From the NCBI RefSeq assembly GCF_046058945.1, contig NZ_CP175511.1, positions 124,001-188,000 on the forward strand: a stretch of DNA of 64,000 nt, given 5' to 3'. The stretch is from Brochothrix campestris. GTDB taxonomy: Bacteria > Bacillota > Bacilli > Lactobacillales > Listeriaceae. Below the pieces are notes generated by a model. The model had not been told where the DNA came from, ran no database searches, and saw only the letters and a program-made list of their open reading frames with translations. A program made the position numbers and the translations under genes. Below, piece by piece: positions 26,238 to 44,444 of this stretch (position 1 is the first letter of the stretch; every line of letters begins with the position of its first letter).

Positions 26238-27692
26238 ATGAGTAAAGAAGTTGAATTGGCACAACGGATTGTTGAAAAAATTGGTGGTCTCGACAATATT
26301 AAAATCGTGAACCATTGCATGACGCGTGTCCGTTTATCATTGCGTGATAATGAGCAAGTGCAGATGGATGCGTTAAAGCAAGTTAAAGGTGTCATGGGTG
26401 TTGTTGAAGAAGACACGATTCAGATTATCGTCGGTCCCGGAACAGTTAACAAGGTGGCGAAGGCGATGACCGACATGACTGGTGTTGAACTCGGTGCTGA
26501 AATTAAAACAGCCCAAGCAACAAAAGTGAGTGGTTCAAACCGTGAACAAGTCGAAGCGATTGCATCGGCCAATAAAGCGAAGTATAAAAAAGGTGGCAAC
26601 GGAGCGATGAAACGCTTCTTAGCGACAATCTCGGGTGTTTTTATTCCCCTCATTCCGGCCTTTGTTGGTGCGGGCTTAATTGCGGGTGTTGGTGCGATAA
26701 TAGCCAACATGATTGTGGCAGGTAAGTTAGATGGTAGTCAATGGTCTGAAATTGTACTAGTGCTGAATGTCATTAAAAACGCGCTGTTTGCCTTCTTGAA
26801 TATCTATGTCGGTATTAATGCGGCGAAACAATTTGGTGCAACCTTACCGCTCGGTGGTGTCATCGGTGGTGTCATCTTACTTAATGGTGTGACACCCGAC
26901 CAAACGATTCAAAATATTTTCACGCATGAAGCATTGCTTTCGAATCAAGGTGGCATTATCGGCGTTATTATTGCGGTTTATCTGCTTTCAATCGTGGAAA
27001 AAGGCTTGCGTACCTTTGTGCCGAATGCGATTGATATTATTGTGACACCAACGATTGCTCTGTTAGTTACGGGTTTAGCAACAATCTTTTTAATTATGCC
27101 CGCCGCAGGTTACGTCTCAGATGGGATGTTAACAGCGATTAACTGGGTGATCGGTACCGGAGGTGCAATTTCTGGTTTCTTACTAGCTGTCCTCTTTTTA
27201 CCGATGGTAATGTTTGGCTTACATCAAGTGTTAACCCCAATTCATATTGAAATGATTAATCAAGTGCATATGACAACGTTATTGCCGATTATCGCAATGG
27301 CAGGTGCTGGCCAAGTCGGTGCAGCGATTGCTTTATGGGTTAAATGTCGCAAAAACAAACCGTTTACAAACATCATTAAAGGTGCGTTGCCAGTTGGAAT
27401 TTTAGGAATTGGTGAACCGCTCATTTATGGTGTGACATTACCATTAGGTCGTCCGTTCATTACCGCTTGTTTAGGTGGTGGGATTGGTGGCGCTGTCATT
27501 GGTGCCTTCGGTAATGTTGGTGCGATTGCCATTGGACCATCGGGTGTCGCGCTCATTCCCCTCATTCATGACGGAAAATGGCTCATCTATGTGTATGGTT
27601 TACTTGCAGCTTATGCTGGCGGGATGATATTAACCTACATCTTTGGTGTACCAAAAGAAGCGACGAAAGCAGTCGCGGCCGAAACGGAATAA
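26238..27692 (+). CDS. murP: PTS N-acetylmuramic acid transporter EIIBC (MurP)
   Basis: Imports and phosphorylates MurNAc or MurNAc-GlcNAc. An N-terminal EIIB domain carries the phosphocysteine Cys27 in IVNHCMTRVRL. A linker and an EIIC membrane domain of about ten hydrophobic segments follow, with the GEPLIYGVTLPLGRPF loop. There is no EIIA domain, as in MurP elsewhere, so EIIA must be supplied by a glucose-type enzyme. 484 residues. The substrate call rests on the murQ-mupG-murR context. Confidence 0.92.
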   Translation: MSKEVELAQRIVEKIGGLDNIKIVNHCMTRVRLSLRDNEQVQMDALKQVKGVMGVVEEDTIQIIVGPGTVNKVAKAMTDMTGVELGAEIKTAQATKVSGSNREQVEAIASANKAKYKKGGNGAMKRFLATISGVFIPLIPAFVGAGLIAGVGAIIANMIVAGKLDGSQWSEIVLVLNVIKNALFAFLNIYVGINAAKQFGATLPLGGVIGGVILLNGVTPDQTIQNIFTHEALLSNQGGIIGVIIAVYLLSIVEKGLRTFVPNAIDIIVTPTIALLVTGLATIFLIMPAAGYVSDGMLTAINWVIGTGGAISGFLLAVLFLPMVMFGLHQVLTPIHIEMINQVHMTTLLPIIAMAGAGQVGAAIALWVKCRKNKPFTNIIKGALPVGILGIGEPLIYGVTLPLGRPFITACLGGGIGGAVIGAFGNVGAIAIGPSGVALIPLIHDGKWLIYVYGLLAAYAGGMILTYIFGVPKEATKAVAAETE

Positions 27693-27736
27693 ACGGGACG
27701 TAAGGCTTGTTAGAGCGTCCAACAGTGTATAAATGA

Positions 27737-27768
27737 AAACGTAGACTTAACAGGTCTACGTTTTTTTA
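27737..27768 (+). terminator. Hairpin terminator inside the MurNAc cluster
   Basis: AAAACGTAGAC and GTCTACGTTTT flank a short loop and run into T residues, between murP and mupG. It should reduce expression of mupG-murR relative to murQP. Confidence 0.8.
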
Positions 27769-27782
27769 AAGGAGGAGAAAAG

Positions 27783-28829
27783 ATGTTAGGTTTTTTAATT
27801 TCATTAACAGAACAAACGGTAGCCGAAAACAAGCGATTAATTGAACGGATGGCACAAACGGGGAGTCGTTATGCGTTTACTTCATTGCAGATGCCTGAAG
27901 AAAAACCAGCGGACCTCCAAGCGGTGTTGCTTGAAATTGGCGCCTGTTTAAAAGCGCATCAGGTGCAATGGATTGCCGATGTCTCACCGATGACGTTTGA
28001 ACAGTTTACCTTGAATCGCTTAAAAGCGTTTGGTTTTACCGGTTTGAGGATTGATGATGGAATTTCAATGGCAGACATTGCGGCCATGACCGAAGAATGG
28101 CAGATTATTTTAAATGCGAGTACATTAACTGCGGCGGATATGAATGACTTGATGAACAACCATGCGCACATGAATCGGTTAGCGGCTTGGTACAATTATT
28201 ACCCACGTCCAGAAACCGGCTTGGAACGTGAGGCGTTTATAAAACATACGGCCTTTATTAAAAGTTATGCGATTGAAACGGGCGCATTTATTCATGGTGA
28301 TGGTAAACAACGGGGGCCGATATATGCCGGTTTACCGACGTTGGAAGAACACCGTGACCTTCATCCCCTTGCCCAATACCTTGATTTACGTGACTGTGGT
28401 ATTGATACGGTATTGGTGGGTGATTTATCGTTGCAGTCAGCCACGATGGCACAGTTTGAACGATGGTTTACCGATCAGCTCCTGTTGTTACATGTCGATA
28501 ATCAAAGCGACTTTGCATGGCTCGATGATGTGTTTCATGTGCGTCGGGATGTGGCGCGGGATGTGATTCGGGCAGCGGATAGTCGTGTGCGTTTAGCGCA
28601 ACGCTATCATCCGATTGCGGCCGAACAGACAAATGAGCGTTTACGTGGCTGTATCACAATTGATAATGCGGCGTATTTACGTTATGAAGGTGAAGTTCAA
28701 ATTATGTTAACCGATTTGCAAGCAGATTCGCGAGTGAACGTATTGGGGCAGGTAATTACAGGGGAGCACTCATTGTTACGATTTCTTAATCGTCCGGGTA
28801 CCGCTTTCGCTTTTAGCGCTGTAAAATGA
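27783..28829 (+). CDS. mupG: 6-phospho-N-acetylmuramidase MupG (DUF871 family)
   Basis: Cleaves MurNAc-6-phosphate-GlcNAc made by the PTS into MurNAc-6-phosphate and GlcNAc, which feeds MurQ. The 348 residues match the DUF871 layout: a TIM barrel (MLGFLISLTEQTVAENK, LKAFGFTGLRIDDGIS, HAHMNRLAAWYNYYPRPETG) followed by a C-terminal cyclophilin-like domain from about residue 240. The ATG follows AAAGGAGG closely. The presence of mupG implies that the imported sugar is the disaccharide. Confidence 0.88.
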   Translation: MLGFLISLTEQTVAENKRLIERMAQTGSRYAFTSLQMPEEKPADLQAVLLEIGACLKAHQVQWIADVSPMTFEQFTLNRLKAFGFTGLRIDDGISMADIAAMTEEWQIILNASTLTAADMNDLMNNHAHMNRLAAWYNYYPRPETGLEREAFIKHTAFIKSYAIETGAFIHGDGKQRGPIYAGLPTLEEHRDLHPLAQYLDLRDCGIDTVLVGDLSLQSATMAQFERWFTDQLLLLHVDNQSDFAWLDDVFHVRRDVARDVIRAADSRVRLAQRYHPIAAEQTNERLRGCITIDNAAYLRYEGEVQIMLTDLQADSRVNVLGQVITGEHSLLRFLNRPGTAFAFSAVK

Positions 28830-28867
28830 TAAAATAAGCGCAGGAGTTGTTGAACGGAGGGATTGGA

Positions 28868-29713
28868 ATGAAAGGTATCATCAGTCAGCGAATTGCAATG
28901 AACATTAGTAATTTATCGAAGGTTGAGCAACAAGTCGCGCAACTTGTCTTGGATCAAGGAAGTGCATTGATGCAGTTATCAACCCAAGAAATCGCGAAAG
29001 AGTCGCAGACGAGTCCAGCATCAGTCGTGCGTTTTTGTAAATCAATGGGATTGAAAGGTGTACCTGAGCTGAAGTTGGCGCTATCGGCAGAAGGGGCGCA
29101 AGCCAAAATGACGGGTTATTTTGATATTGTCGCAGATGAGCCCGCTGCTATTTTGATTGAGAAATTGAAAGCGAATACGATGCAAACGGTGGAAGATACA
29201 TTGGCTCTCATTGATGTCGCACAGTTGCAAGCCATTGCGACAGCACTGACGCAAGCCGAAACAGTGTTTGTCTATGGAATTGGTGCTTCTTGGCTTGTGG
29301 CAGAAGACTTTATGCAAAAGTGGTTACGGATGGGGAAACATGTGCATGCTGTCCAAGACATTCATTTGATGGCGACGATGATGGCGACTGCCCAAACACC
29401 GGCCTTGTTTTTAGGCGTTTCATACAGCGGTGAAACACCAGAGGTAATCAAGCTACGCGATCGTGCCATTGAAAAGGGTATTACAACGGTGTCTTTAACG
29501 GGCTTTGGCAGCAATACGTTAAACCGTGCGAGCGATTATGTTTTGCAAACCTCGCATGCGCCGGAAGCCTTTTTGCGCAGTGCAGCAACAAGTTCGCGAA
29601 CGGCCCAATTGTTTATTATCGATGCCTTATTTTATGTCTATGCGGCAATGGATGTCCAACATACCCAAGCAGCGTTGCAAGAGACACGTGCAGCAATTAA
29701 GGCATTAAAATAA
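28868..29713 (+). CDS. murR: RpiR-family regulator MurR
   Basis: 281 residues. The N-terminal RpiR-type HTH (LSTQEIAKESQTSPASVVRFCKSMG written here in part: TSPASVVRFCKSMG) is followed by a SIS domain (VFVYGIGASWLVAEDF, LFLGVSYSGETPEV) that senses a sugar phosphate, by analogy MurNAc-6-phosphate. ATG 28868 with RBS CGGAGG is preferred to the upstream TTG at 28847. It probably represses murQ through the palindrome at 25262-25276. Confidence 0.88.
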   Translation: MKGIISQRIAMNISNLSKVEQQVAQLVLDQGSALMQLSTQEIAKESQTSPASVVRFCKSMGLKGVPELKLALSAEGAQAKMTGYFDIVADEPAAILIEKLKANTMQTVEDTLALIDVAQLQAIATALTQAETVFVYGIGASWLVAEDFMQKWLRMGKHVHAVQDIHLMATMMATAQTPALFLGVSYSGETPEVIKLRDRAIEKGITTVSLTGFGSNTLNRASDYVLQTSHAPEAFLRSAATSSRTAQLFIIDALFYVYAAMDVQHTQAALQETRAAIKALK

Positions 29714-29760
29714 AAGAACGTCTTCCTTATCGACCTTTCGATAGCGAAGACGTTCTTTTA
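29712..29760. terminator. Bidirectional terminator after murR and ykoC
   Basis: AAAAGAACGTCTTC and GAAGACGTTCTTTT form a 14-bp stem with A/T runs on both sides, between convergent genes. Confidence 0.9.
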
Positions 29761-29761
29761 G

Positions 29762-30505
29762 TTAGGTTAAAAAGAGACAACTGCCGATAACAACAAGCCA
29801 AAGGAGTACGTAGTAAAAATCGTTGCGCGAATAAGTTGTTATGTAATAGAAGGAACGTGGTCCTTTTTTAAATTTCTTGGCAGACATCGCGACTGATATT
29901 TTAAACGCGCGTCGAATCGATTGTGAGAGCATCGTGATGCTGTAACGCTTCAATTTAGCAACGAGTCCGGCTAAGCCATGCTGTTTATGCATGCCCCGTA
30001 CACGCATTGCTTTTGTTAAAATCGTAAACTCTTCCAGCATAATCGGCAGTAATCTAAAAACGGTTAGAAAGCTATAAGCAATAAACGTCGGTACGCGAAA
30101 TTGTTGCATCAGGGCATAAAAAAAGAGGACGGGATTTGTCGTTGTTGCAAAGGATAGACCGAGCAATGAAAAATACAAGGTCCGAAGCATAATAATACTC
30201 CCGTTCAGCAGGCTTTCACTCGAAATCCGCCACCACCAAAACTGGAATAAGACATCATCACCGAGTCCGAAGAGCATGACTGTAATACCACTTGTAAACG
30301 ACAGCAGCAAAAAGGGCAGTAGTAAGCTAAGGCGCCAACGCCATTTCATCGGTGAAAAGAGTAAATAAAGTAACAATGCACAACCGACCAATGCGCCAAG
30401 TGTTGTAAGTGAATGAATGAAAAGTGTTGAAATCGTAATGGTGAAGAAAATTAAAAATTTCAAGGCGGGGTTGACCCGTTCGAAAAAGGACGTAGGCTTA
30501 AGCAT
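29762..30505 (-). CDS. ykoC: ECF transporter T component, YkoC-like
   Basis: Transmembrane coupling subunit of a dedicated ECF transporter. The 247 residues have about five hydrophobic segments. Arg/Gly-rich coupling motifs (AMRVRGMHKQHG and QSIRRAFKISV) are recognisable. It overlaps the end of the ATPase gene by 8 nt and is last in a riboswitch-controlled operon for thiamine precursors. Confidence 0.85.
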   Translation of the reverse strand: MLKPTSFFERVNPALKFLIFFTITISTLFIHSLTTLGALVGCALLLYLLFSPMKWRWRLSLLLPFLLLSFTSGITVMLFGLGDDVLFQFWWWRISSESLLNGSIIMLRTLYFSLLGLSFATTTNPVLFFYALMQQFRVPTFIAYSFLTVFRLLPIMLEEFTILTKAMRVRGMHKQHGLAGLVAKLKRYSITMLSQSIRRAFKISVAMSAKKFKKGPRSFYYITTYSRNDFYYVLLWLVVIGSCLFLT

Positions 30506-31898
30506 CGGAGGTCGCCTCCTTTAAAGTCGCGATGCCATCTGTTACTTCGAGCACAGCAGTGGCATAACGGTTAATGATTTCTGGTTCATGCGTAATCATG
30601 AGAATGGCCATCCCAGCCTGGCGCCATTCTTCTAAATGTTCAATCAGACGAAACGTATTACGGGCATCTTGGCCGAAAGTCGGTTCATCGAGCAATAACA
30701 GTGTTGGTTGTGTAATGAGACTACAGGCCACGCTCAACCGACGTTTTTGCCCCATCGATAACGCTAACGGGTGCAAATCTTTTTTTGTAGTGAGGTTAAA
30801 GGACTGTAAAAAAAGCCCCAAACGCTCATTTTGCTCTGTAGCACTTAACTGGGTAAACTGCAGCCCATAGGCTAGCTCACTCTCAACTGTATCACAAATA
30901 AATTGGTAATTCGGATTTTGGAAGACAAAACCGCAGTCATCTTGCGAACCTTCTGAAAAAGTAAGGTGACCACTTGTTTTTAACAAACCACGGATGCCTT
31001 CAAGCAAGGTTGATTTACCAGAACCATTCTCTCCGGTGACACATAACCAGTCGCCGGAGTTGATTGTCAGTTGCTCTAGTGAGACAACTGCTTGTTTTTT
31101 TCGTTTGACGGTTAGGTTGTTAATGTTGAGCAGAGGTGTCGTTTGGGTGAGTGTGATTCTCTTAAAGGCAGGCGCCTGATCCCAACTGTTCGGGTGCCAA
31201 ATACCGGCAGCTTCTAAAAAAGACCGATGGGCTGTTAATACGTGTTCGGTTGGTCCGTCGGCGACGATTTTACCATCAGCATCGATAATGACAACGCGTG
31301 AAACAAAATCAATGACTTCGGTAATCTTATGTTCAACGATTAGCAGCGTTTTCTCACTGGTCACGTGTTTTAGTTGTTGCCAAAAATAACGAGTGGCAGC
31401 GGGGTCAAGCATTGCTGTCGGTTCGTCTAGATAGTAAAAGTCACTTTCGAGCGCGAGCAAACTAGCCAGTTGTAAACGTTGCTTCATCCCGCCAGATAAG
31501 TTGTTAATTGGTGTATGAAACGGTGCGGTCACGTTGGCTAACTTTAAAAAGTGGCGAATCCGTTCTGGCATTTCGGCTGAAGGGCGTTGCTGATTTTCTA
31601 ACACAAAGGCAATTTCTTCATCTGTGTAGGGCATGTTGAATTGTGAATCAGGGTCTTGAAAAAAGTAAGCGGTATTTGAAGGTGTGTTGGACCAGTCCCA
31701 TTTTGTTGGGATGGTGATGATATCAGGAATAACCCCGGCTAACACTTCGAGTAAGGTTGATTTTCCGGCGCCACTTGGTCCAAGAATCAGAATTTTCTCA
31801 CCAGACGTATAGCTGAAATCAAGTTGTTTTAAAAAAGGTTGAGACATGCCAGGAAAGAGCAGTCGGAGGTTTTTAACGCCATAATTAGTCGAGGGCAT
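30498..31898 (-). CDS. ykoD: ECF transporter duplicated ATPase, YkoD-like
   Basis: Two fused ABC ATPase domains. Domain 1 has Walker A GPSGAGKST, signature LSGGMKQ and YYLDEPTAM; domain 2 has GENGSGKST, a divergent signature LSMGQKRR and LLLDEPTFG. This replaces the EcfA1/EcfA2 heterodimer. ATG 31898 lies 9 nt after AAAGG; the in-frame ATG at 31907 overlaps the RBS itself. It overlaps the ykoE stop, so translation is coupled. Confidence 0.9.
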   Translation of the reverse strand: MPSTNYGVKNLRLLFPGMSQPFLKQLDFSYTSGEKILILGPSGAGKSTLLEVLAGVIPDIITIPTKWDWSNTPSNTAYFFQDPDSQFNMPYTDEEIAFVLENQQRPSAEMPERIRHFLKLANVTAPFHTPINNLSGGMKQRLQLASLLALESDFYYLDEPTAMLDPAATRYFWQQLKHVTSEKTLLIVEHKITEVIDFVSRVVIIDADGKIVADGPTEHVLTAHRSFLEAAGIWHPNSWDQAPAFKRITLTQTTPLLNINNLTVKRKKQAVVSLEQLTINSGDWLCVTGENGSGKSTLLEGIRGLLKTSGHLTFSEGSQDDCGFVFQNPNYQFICDTVESELAYGLQFTQLSATEQNERLGLFLQSFNLTTKKDLHPLALSMGQKRRLSVACSLITQPTLLLLDEPTFGQDARNTFRLIEHLEEWRQAGMAILMITHEPEIINRYATAVLEVTDGIATLKEATSDA

Positions 31899-32463
31899 CG
31901 TAATCATCCTTTGTAATCGGTCGTACTAACTGAGCGACCCCGGTTTTTTCCATCGTTTTGGCTAAGTAAAAACTTAAACAACCGGCAATCAGAATAGTAC
32001 CGACTACACGGAAGATAAAAATTAAGAGTAAGGCCCATGGTTGTACAGCTAAATAGCCGTAGGGCCAATCGATTAAAAAGGACGCCAAGCAAGCAAGTAG
32101 GCCCGCAATGATGGTGGTATCCATTGTGAAACGATTGTAACGAGTCGCTATGAAGATTAATTCACAGGCTATCCCTTGACCAATACCGTAAACGAAACTT
32201 TGCATCCCTAAACCACCAGCGAAGAAGGTTTCGATTAAGGCTGCAGCAGCTTCGGCAATTAAGGCGACACCGGGTTTACGGATGACGAGCATTGCAAAGG
32301 GGCCAGCCATGAACCAAAAACCGTAAATGACTTGCTCTAGCTGTAAGCCAAATGGTTTTAATAAATCATAAGGAACATTACCAACTTTATAAAGAAGGCC
32401 GAAGACGAGTGCGATAACGATAGCGACTAAAATATCTTTTAATGTGAGTTGTTGCGTTTTCAT
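31885..32463 (-). CDS. ykoE: Thiamine-precursor ECF substrate-binding protein YkoE
   Basis: S component of a YkoEDC-type ECF transporter, probably for hydroxymethylpyrimidine or thiamine. The 192 residues have six hydrophobic stretches. The family pattern is seen in YGFWFMAGPFAMLVIRKPG and AALIETFFAGGLGMQ. It lies directly downstream of a TPP riboswitch, which supports the substrate assignment. Confidence 0.9.
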   Translation of the reverse strand: MKTQQLTLKDILVAIVIALVFGLLYKVGNVPYDLLKPFGLQLEQVIYGFWFMAGPFAMLVIRKPGVALIAEAAAALIETFFAGGLGMQSFVYGIGQGIACELIFIATRYNRFTMDTTIIAGLLACLASFLIDWPYGYLAVQPWALLLIFIFRVVGTILIAGCLSFYLAKTMEKTGVAQLVRPITKDDYDALD

Positions 32464-32490
32464 CGATTAATCTCCTCTTTTCTTAAATTA

Positions 32491-32542
32491 AGGCAAAAAA
32501 AGCCCGCTTACAGCAGCCAAATACAAGGCGGTAAGCGAAACG
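32491..32542 (-). terminator. TPP riboswitch expression-platform terminator
   Basis: On the minus strand, CGCTTAC...GTAAGCG plus GCC/GGC form a long hairpin followed by seven T residues. It lies between the aptamer and ykoE, so TPP binding probably causes premature termination. Confidence 0.8.
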
Positions 32543-32582
32543 AAGGTGTGAGAGTATGAACTCACAGCGAGATAATCGACGT

Positions 32583-32672
32583 TTCCACTTTCCTACGCTG
32601 GTATTAACCAAATCAGGTTCAAAGGGATTAGACGAATGTCTATCTCAGCTAAAAATAGCACCCCTAGTGGAT
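32583..32672 (-). ncRNA. TPP riboswitch (THI element)
   Basis: On the minus strand the aptamer reads GGGGTGC, GCTGAGA, CCCTTTGAACCTGA, GGTTAATACCAGCGTAGG and GAAAGTGG, in the standard order of the thi-box. It controls the ykoEDC operon. Confidence 0.95.
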
Positions 32673-32727
32673 GGATATAAGTTGCCTAAAATATAACATA
32701 TAAAAAAGGGTGATGCAAACACCTTTT

Positions 32728-32780
32728 ATGTTAACTGTTATCAAAAAAAGTTGACATTGTTGGGTGAGGTCGATAAACTA
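32728..32780 (+). promoter_or_regulatory. bioY promoter overlapped by a BirA-type operator
   Basis: ATGTTAAC (32728-32735) and GTTGACAT (32750-32757) form an inverted repeat with a 14-bp gap, the layout of Gram-positive BirA operators. The right half-site contains the -35 TTGACA (32752-32757); a -10 TAAACT follows 17 bp later. Bound BirA-biotinyl-AMP would block the promoter. Confidence 0.7.
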
Positions 32781-32808
32781 AGAAGATAGTAAAAGAGGAG
32801 AGTGAGCG

Positions 32809-33357
32809 ATGAAAACACAGGCCATAGCATATATAGGTATTATGTTAGCTGTACTAATTGTTTTAGGTTATGTCCCACCAATTGCCATTGGAGTAATCCC
32901 TGTTCCGATAGTGATGCAAAATATGGGGATTTTTTTAACTGGATTATTGTTAGGGCAAAAAAAAGGAACGATTACAGTATTGCTTCTATTAATAATGGTA
33001 AGTATAGGGTTGCCTGTGCTTAGTGGTGGGAGTGGTGGAGTTGCAGTTTTCTATGGTCCAACTGGTGGTTATGTGATTGGCTACCTTATCGCTGTTACTG
33101 TGATTGGCTACGGGCGTGATAGATTATCATCCAAAGTAAATTTCATACGTTTGTTACTCCTAACGCTTTTCGGAGGGGTTTTTATTATCGATCTCTGTGG
33201 CTCCATTGGATTGCATTGGCATACGGGGCTCTCTTTAAAAACGGCACTGTTATCGAATGTAGTCTTTATTCCGGGAGATTTGATTAAGGCGGTTATCAGT
33301 GTAATCGTAATGATGCGAATGCCTCAACAAATGCGGGTTAAACTAATGAAGGCCTAA
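32809..33357 (+). CDS. bioY: Biotin ECF substrate-binding protein BioY
   Basis: Membrane S component that binds biotin. 182 residues with about six hydrophobic helices. Hallmarks are the N-terminal IPVPIVMQNMGIFLTGLLLG block, the glycine-rich LPVLSGGSGGVAVFYGPTGGY loop (given here in shortened form: GPTGGYVIGYL), and the C-terminal FIPGDLIKAV. No EcfA or EcfT gene is adjacent, so it should use the shared module at 1-1639. RBS AGAGGAG. Confidence 0.93.
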   Translation: MKTQAIAYIGIMLAVLIVLGYVPPIAIGVIPVPIVMQNMGIFLTGLLLGQKKGTITVLLLLIMVSIGLPVLSGGSGGVAVFYGPTGGYVIGYLIAVTVIGYGRDRLSSKVNFIRLLLLTLFGGVFIIDLCGSIGLHWHTGLSLKTALLSNVVFIPGDLIKAVISVIVMMRMPQQMRVKLMKA

Positions 33358-33590
33358 GTATGTGCATGAGAGGGTGTTGTGTTCTATCTTCGGTGTAAGT
33401 TGAAACACCTGTATGGTGTGAGGTTGAACACAAACGCTGTCGCTTCACCTTCTCGGAGTCGAGTGCCATCAGCACACTCACTTTAAAGACTCTTTTTGTG
33501 AAATCAATTAGTTAGAAGCAAACAAAGTGAAAGATAAATGAAGGCGATAAATTTTAGTAAGGTGAAATCTTTCTAATAAATAGTTGAAAA
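33358..33590. other. Noncoding, hairpin-rich spacer upstream of the rRNA operons
   Basis: No gene seen. TTGTGTTC (33377-33384) can pair with GAACACAA (33426-33433) around an inner ACACC/GGTGT hairpin (33405-33419). A second small hairpin GAGTG...CACTC follows. A 14-bp block at 33512-33525 is the exact complement of part of the 118-bp repeats at 51.8 kb. No T-rich tail makes these clear terminators. Confidence 0.5.
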
Positions 33591-33593
33591 GTA

Positions 33594-33811
33594 TTGACTT
33601 GATAGCTAAAATGTTATATTATATAAAAGTTGCATCGAACAGAAAAGTAGGCAATCGAATGTGAAAAGAGTAACAACTAAATGTTGAAAACACCTTGACA
33701 CGTATGAGGTTAACATGCTATACTGATTAAGTTGCATTAGAGAAAAACTTTTCTGAACAAACTAAAGTGTTTTAGAAAGTTGTTGACTTTGATTAGAAGA
33801 TGCGATATAAT
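33594..33811 (+). promoter_or_regulatory. Three tandem promoters of the first rRNA operon
   Basis: P1: TTGACT (33594) - 17 bp - TATTAT (33617-33622). P2: TTGACA (33695) - 18 bp - TATACT (33719-33724). P3: TTGACT (33783) - 17 bp - TATAAT (33806-33811). A boxA-like antitermination sequence (TTTGAAAACTGAAC) follows near 33847. Confidence 0.8.
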
Positions 33812-33988
33812 TAAAAAGTTGTCAGCGGGAGTTGATAACGATTGACCTTTGAAAACTGAACGAACAAAAAGATGTTATATGCTTAAACTCTTAGGAGTTT
33901 AACCAATTAATTTCGTAACGACAACAAGTAATAAATTTTTAGCTAGCGAACTAGTTAAGGATCATTTGACGGTTTAAACACCGTTACT

Positions 33989-35543
<1,555 letters not shown>

Positions 35544-35838
35544 AATAGGAACACACCTTCGGGTGTGACAAGTTACATTAATTGTTGTATGACATCTGCT
35601 TGTTCGTTTAGTTTTGAGAAGTCAATCTTCTCATTTATGTTTGTTCTTTGAAAACTGAATACTAATTGATATGAAATAGAAAGACCAAGTAACAACCGAG
35701 ACTCATTTTAGGTGATTTATAATCATCAGGTCGTATCGCACGACCAACCAGACATATGTTCATTATGTCGAACTAAAAACCGTAAGGTGATTAGTAAAGA
35801 GGCGTTAGTAGTTGTTTAACAACGAACACAAATCTGAA

Positions 35839-38766
<2,928 letters not shown>

Positions 38767-38890
38767 TTATTAAGTTTTAAAAGCGAAAATGACGATGGGT
38801 TGTTACCTTTCGAAAAAAATCAATTAGTATTCAGTTTTGAGAGTGCAAACTTTCATGATAATTTCATAATTATCCAGACATATTTATCTG

Positions 38891-39006
<116 letters not shown>

Positions 39007-39027
39007 AATCTACTATGAGATTAGTGC

Positions 39028-39056
39028 TTGACATTAATCACTCATCATGGTATGAT
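39028..39056 (+). promoter_or_regulatory. Single promoter of the second rRNA operon
   Basis: TTGACA (39028-39033), 17-bp spacer, TATGAT (39051-39056), in the 67-bp unique stretch between the two rRNA repeats. No separate terminator is evident between the operons, so copy 2 may also receive read-through. Confidence 0.75.
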
Positions 39057-39225
39057 TATTAAGTTGTTAAGTCAACGATTGACCTTTGAAAACTGAACGA
39101 ACAAAAAGATGTTATATGCTTAAACTCTTAGGAGTTTAACCAATTAATTTCGTAACGACAACAAGTAATAAATTTTTAGCTAGCGAACTAGTTAAGGATC
39201 ATTTGACGGTTTAAACACCGTTACT

Positions 39226-40780
<1,555 letters not shown>

Positions 40781-41075
40781 AATAGGAACACACCTTCGGG
40801 TGTGATAAGTTACATTAATTGTTGTATGACATCTGCTTGTTCGTTTAGTTTTGAGAAGTCAATCTTCTCATTTATGTTTGTTCTTTGAAAACTGAATACT
40901 AATTGATATGAAATAGAAAGACCAAGTAACAACCGAGACTCATTTTAGGTGATTTATAATCATCAGGTCGTATCGCACGACCAACCAGACATATGTTCAT
41001 TATGTCGAACTAAAAGCCGTAAGGTGATTAGTAAAGAGGCGTTAGTAGTTGTTTAACAACGAACACAAATCTGAA

Positions 41076-44003
<2,928 letters not shown>

Positions 44004-44127
44004 TTATTAAGTTTTAAAAGCGAAAATGACGATGGGTTGTTACCTTTCGAAAAAAATCAATTAGTATTCAGTTTTGAGAGTGCAAACTTTCATGATAATT
44101 TCATAATTATCCAGACATATTTATCTG

Positions 44128-44243
<116 letters not shown>

Positions 44244-44248
44244 ATTTA

Positions 44249-44321
44249 TCCGCAATAGCTCAGTTGGTAGAGCACACGACTGTTAATCGTGTTGTCGTAG
44301 GTTCGAGCCCTACTTGCGGAG
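44249..44321 (+). tRNA. tRNA-Asn (GTT)
   Basis: 73 nt cloverleaf: acceptor TCCGCAA/TTGCGGA, D-loop AGCTCAGTTGGTAGAGC, anticodon loop CTGTTAATC with GTT, and T-arm GGTTCGAGCCC. CCA is not encoded. Confidence 0.96.
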
Positions 44322-44328
44322 TAAAATT

Positions 44329-44366
44329 AAAAATTGGAGTGCAACTTAGTTGTACTCCAATTTTGT
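44329..44366 (+). terminator. Hairpin between tRNA-Asn and tRNA-Thr
   Basis: AATTGGAGT pairs with ACTCCAATT, followed by a short T run. It may end part of the rRNA transcript before tRNA-Thr. Confidence 0.7.
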
Positions 44367-44371
44367 ATCAT

Positions 44372-44444
44372 GCCGTTTTAGCTCAGTTGGTAGAGCGCAT
44401 CCATGGTAAGGATGAGGTCGCCGGTTCGATCCCGGCAAATGGCT
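44372..44444 (+). tRNA. tRNA-Thr (GGT)
   Basis: 73 nt: acceptor GCCGTTT/AAATGGC with one G-U pair, anticodon stem CATCC/GGATG around loop ATGGTAA (anticodon GGT), and T-arm CCGGTTCGATCCCGG. CCA is not encoded. Confidence 0.95.
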
